Below, piece by piece: positions 5,119 to 5,908 of a stretch of DNA of 5,908 bases. The DNA lies in contig JALQTF010000020.1 in NCBI GenBank assembly GCA_023264085.1, positions 1-5,908 on the forward strand, given 5' to 3'. Made by a program: the position numbers and the translations under genes. Position 1 is the stretch's first letter. Each line of letters begins with the position of its first letter. This DNA is from Acholeplasmataceae bacterium. GTDB taxonomy: Bacteria > Bacillota_I > Bacilli_A > Acholeplasmatales > Acholeplasmataceae. Below the pieces are notes generated by a model. It was not told the origin of the DNA and ran no database searches. It saw nothing but the letters and a program-made list of their open reading frames with translations.

Positions 5119-5908
5119 ATGCAAATGAATATGATGGAAAACTATGATAAAGATCCTAAGTTATTGGAAAAATTTGGCCGTAATTTAGTCGATGAAGTTA
5201 AAAAAGGACGTATCGATCCCGTCATCGGAAGAGATGACGAAATTAGGCGTGTGATTAAAATATTATCAAGAAAAACAAAAAATAACCCTGTGCTTATTGG
5301 TGAGCCAGGTGTCGGAAAAACGGCAATTGTTGAAGGACTTGCAAAACGTATTGTTGATAAAGATGTCCCACTTGCACTTCAAAATAAAACGATTTACGAA
5401 TTAGATTTAGCAGCACTTATTGCAGGTGCAAAATTTAGAGGTGAATTTGAAGAGCGCCTCAAAGCAATATTGAAACGTGTGAAAGATTCTGATGGTGACA
5501 TCATTCTTTTTATTGATGAAATTCATGCGATTGTTGGAGCAGGACGCACAGATGGTGCCATGGATGCATCCAACATGTTAAAACCAATGCTTGCTAGAGG
5601 AGAACTTCACTGTGTTGGCGCGACGACTTTAAAAGAATATCGATTATATATTGAAAAAGATACAGCACTTGAGCGTAGATTTCAAAAAGTACTTGTATCT
5701 GAACCAACAGAATCTGATACCATTAGTATTTTAAGAGGGTTAAAATCGAGATTTGAAGCTCACCACGGTGTCTCAATTAGTGATCCAGCGATTATTGCAG
5801 CTGCATCATTATCTACACGTTATATCACGGACCGCTTTTTACCTGATAAAGCGATTGATCTCATTGACGAAGCGTGTGCTTCAATTCGTATGGAAATTGA
5901 CTCTATGC
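5119..5908 (+). CDS. clpB: ClpB-type AAA+ disaggregase without the N-terminal domain (partial, 3' end missing)
   Basis: ClpB is a hexameric ATPase that pulls proteins out of aggregates together with DnaK. The 263 codons present cover most of the first nucleotide-binding domain. They show RIDPVIGRDDEIRRV (31-45), Walker A GEPGVGKT (61-68), the pore loop GAKFRGEFEER (103-113) with Phe106 where Tyr is usual, Walker B LFIDEIH (130-136), GATT (167-170) and the arginine fingers in ALERRF (183-188). The frame is open to the window edge, where the coiled-coil domain should follow. The usual Clp_N double repeat of about 150 residues is missing: only about 20 residues precede the conserved segment, and the frame upstream is closed by a TAG at 5032-5034. 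The short form is known from mycoplasma ClpB. Expression is controlled by HrcA through CIRCE. The middle domain that separates ClpB from ClpC or ClpA is outside the window, but the wording of the domain and the CIRCE context favour ClpB. Confidence 0.93.
   Translation, partial: MQMNMMENYDKDPKLLEKFGRNLVDEVKKGRIDPVIGRDDEIRRVIKILSRKTKNNPVLIGEPGVGKTAIVEGLAKRIVDKDVPLALQNKTIYELDLAALIAGAKFRGEFEERLKAILKRVKDSDGDIILFIDEIHAIVGAGRTDGAMDASNMLKPMLARGELHCVGATTLKEYRLYIEKDTALERRFQKVLVSEPTESDTISILRGLKSRFEAHHGVSISDPAIIAAASLSTRYITDRFLPDKAIDLIDEACASIRMEIDSM

Noticed and set aside
1..5908. Mobile elements, CRISPR repeats, toxin-antitoxin or phage defence genes.
   Set aside because: No repeat arrays, transposase-like motifs or terminal inverted repeats were seen; all long frames are explained by known housekeeping or surface families.

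Overview
The window is AT-rich bacterial DNA, densely coded, with short gene-to-gene overlaps. The best guess is a low-GC Mollicutes-type bacterium that keeps the standard genetic code, for example Acholeplasma or a relative such as the Izemoplasma group. Four things support this: TGG is used for Trp while TGA serves as a real stop in several genes; the HrcA/CIRCE heat-shock signal is Firmicutes/Mollicutes-like; ClpB has no N-terminal domain, as in mycoplasmas; and the MsrB is the zinc-free type known from Firmicutes. The genus is an inference, not something the sequence proves.

Left part (1-4023, all minus strand): five genes in a row, every junction overlapping by 4 or 8 bases, so almost certainly one operon read from a promoter near 4038-4066. 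In order of transcription they are a DUF554 membrane protein, a GT4 glycosyltransferase, the methionine sulfoxide reductase MsrB, an HSL-type alpha/beta hydrolase, and a surface lipoprotein with two Ig-like domains followed by a 5'-nucleotidase/cyclic phosphodiesterase domain. The last gene runs off the left edge. Several products probably act at or on the cell envelope, but no single pathway links all five.

Middle (4024-4963): a 67-base divergent promoter region separates that operon from a plus-strand esterase gene (4091-4861). This gene ends inside a bidirectional terminator, which also serves a convergent tRNA-Cys(GCA) gene on the minus strand.

Right part (4964-5908): the tRNA promoter stands back to back with a CIRCE-controlled promoter for clpB, which runs off the right edge. 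Its start leaves no room for the usual N-terminal substrate-binding domain. The longest stretch without a protein gene is 4862-5118, and it is nearly filled by the terminator, the tRNA, two promoters and the CIRCE operator. I see no mobile element, CRISPR array, prophage or defence system. The content is mostly ordinary housekeeping and cell-surface genes with a few points worth checking.
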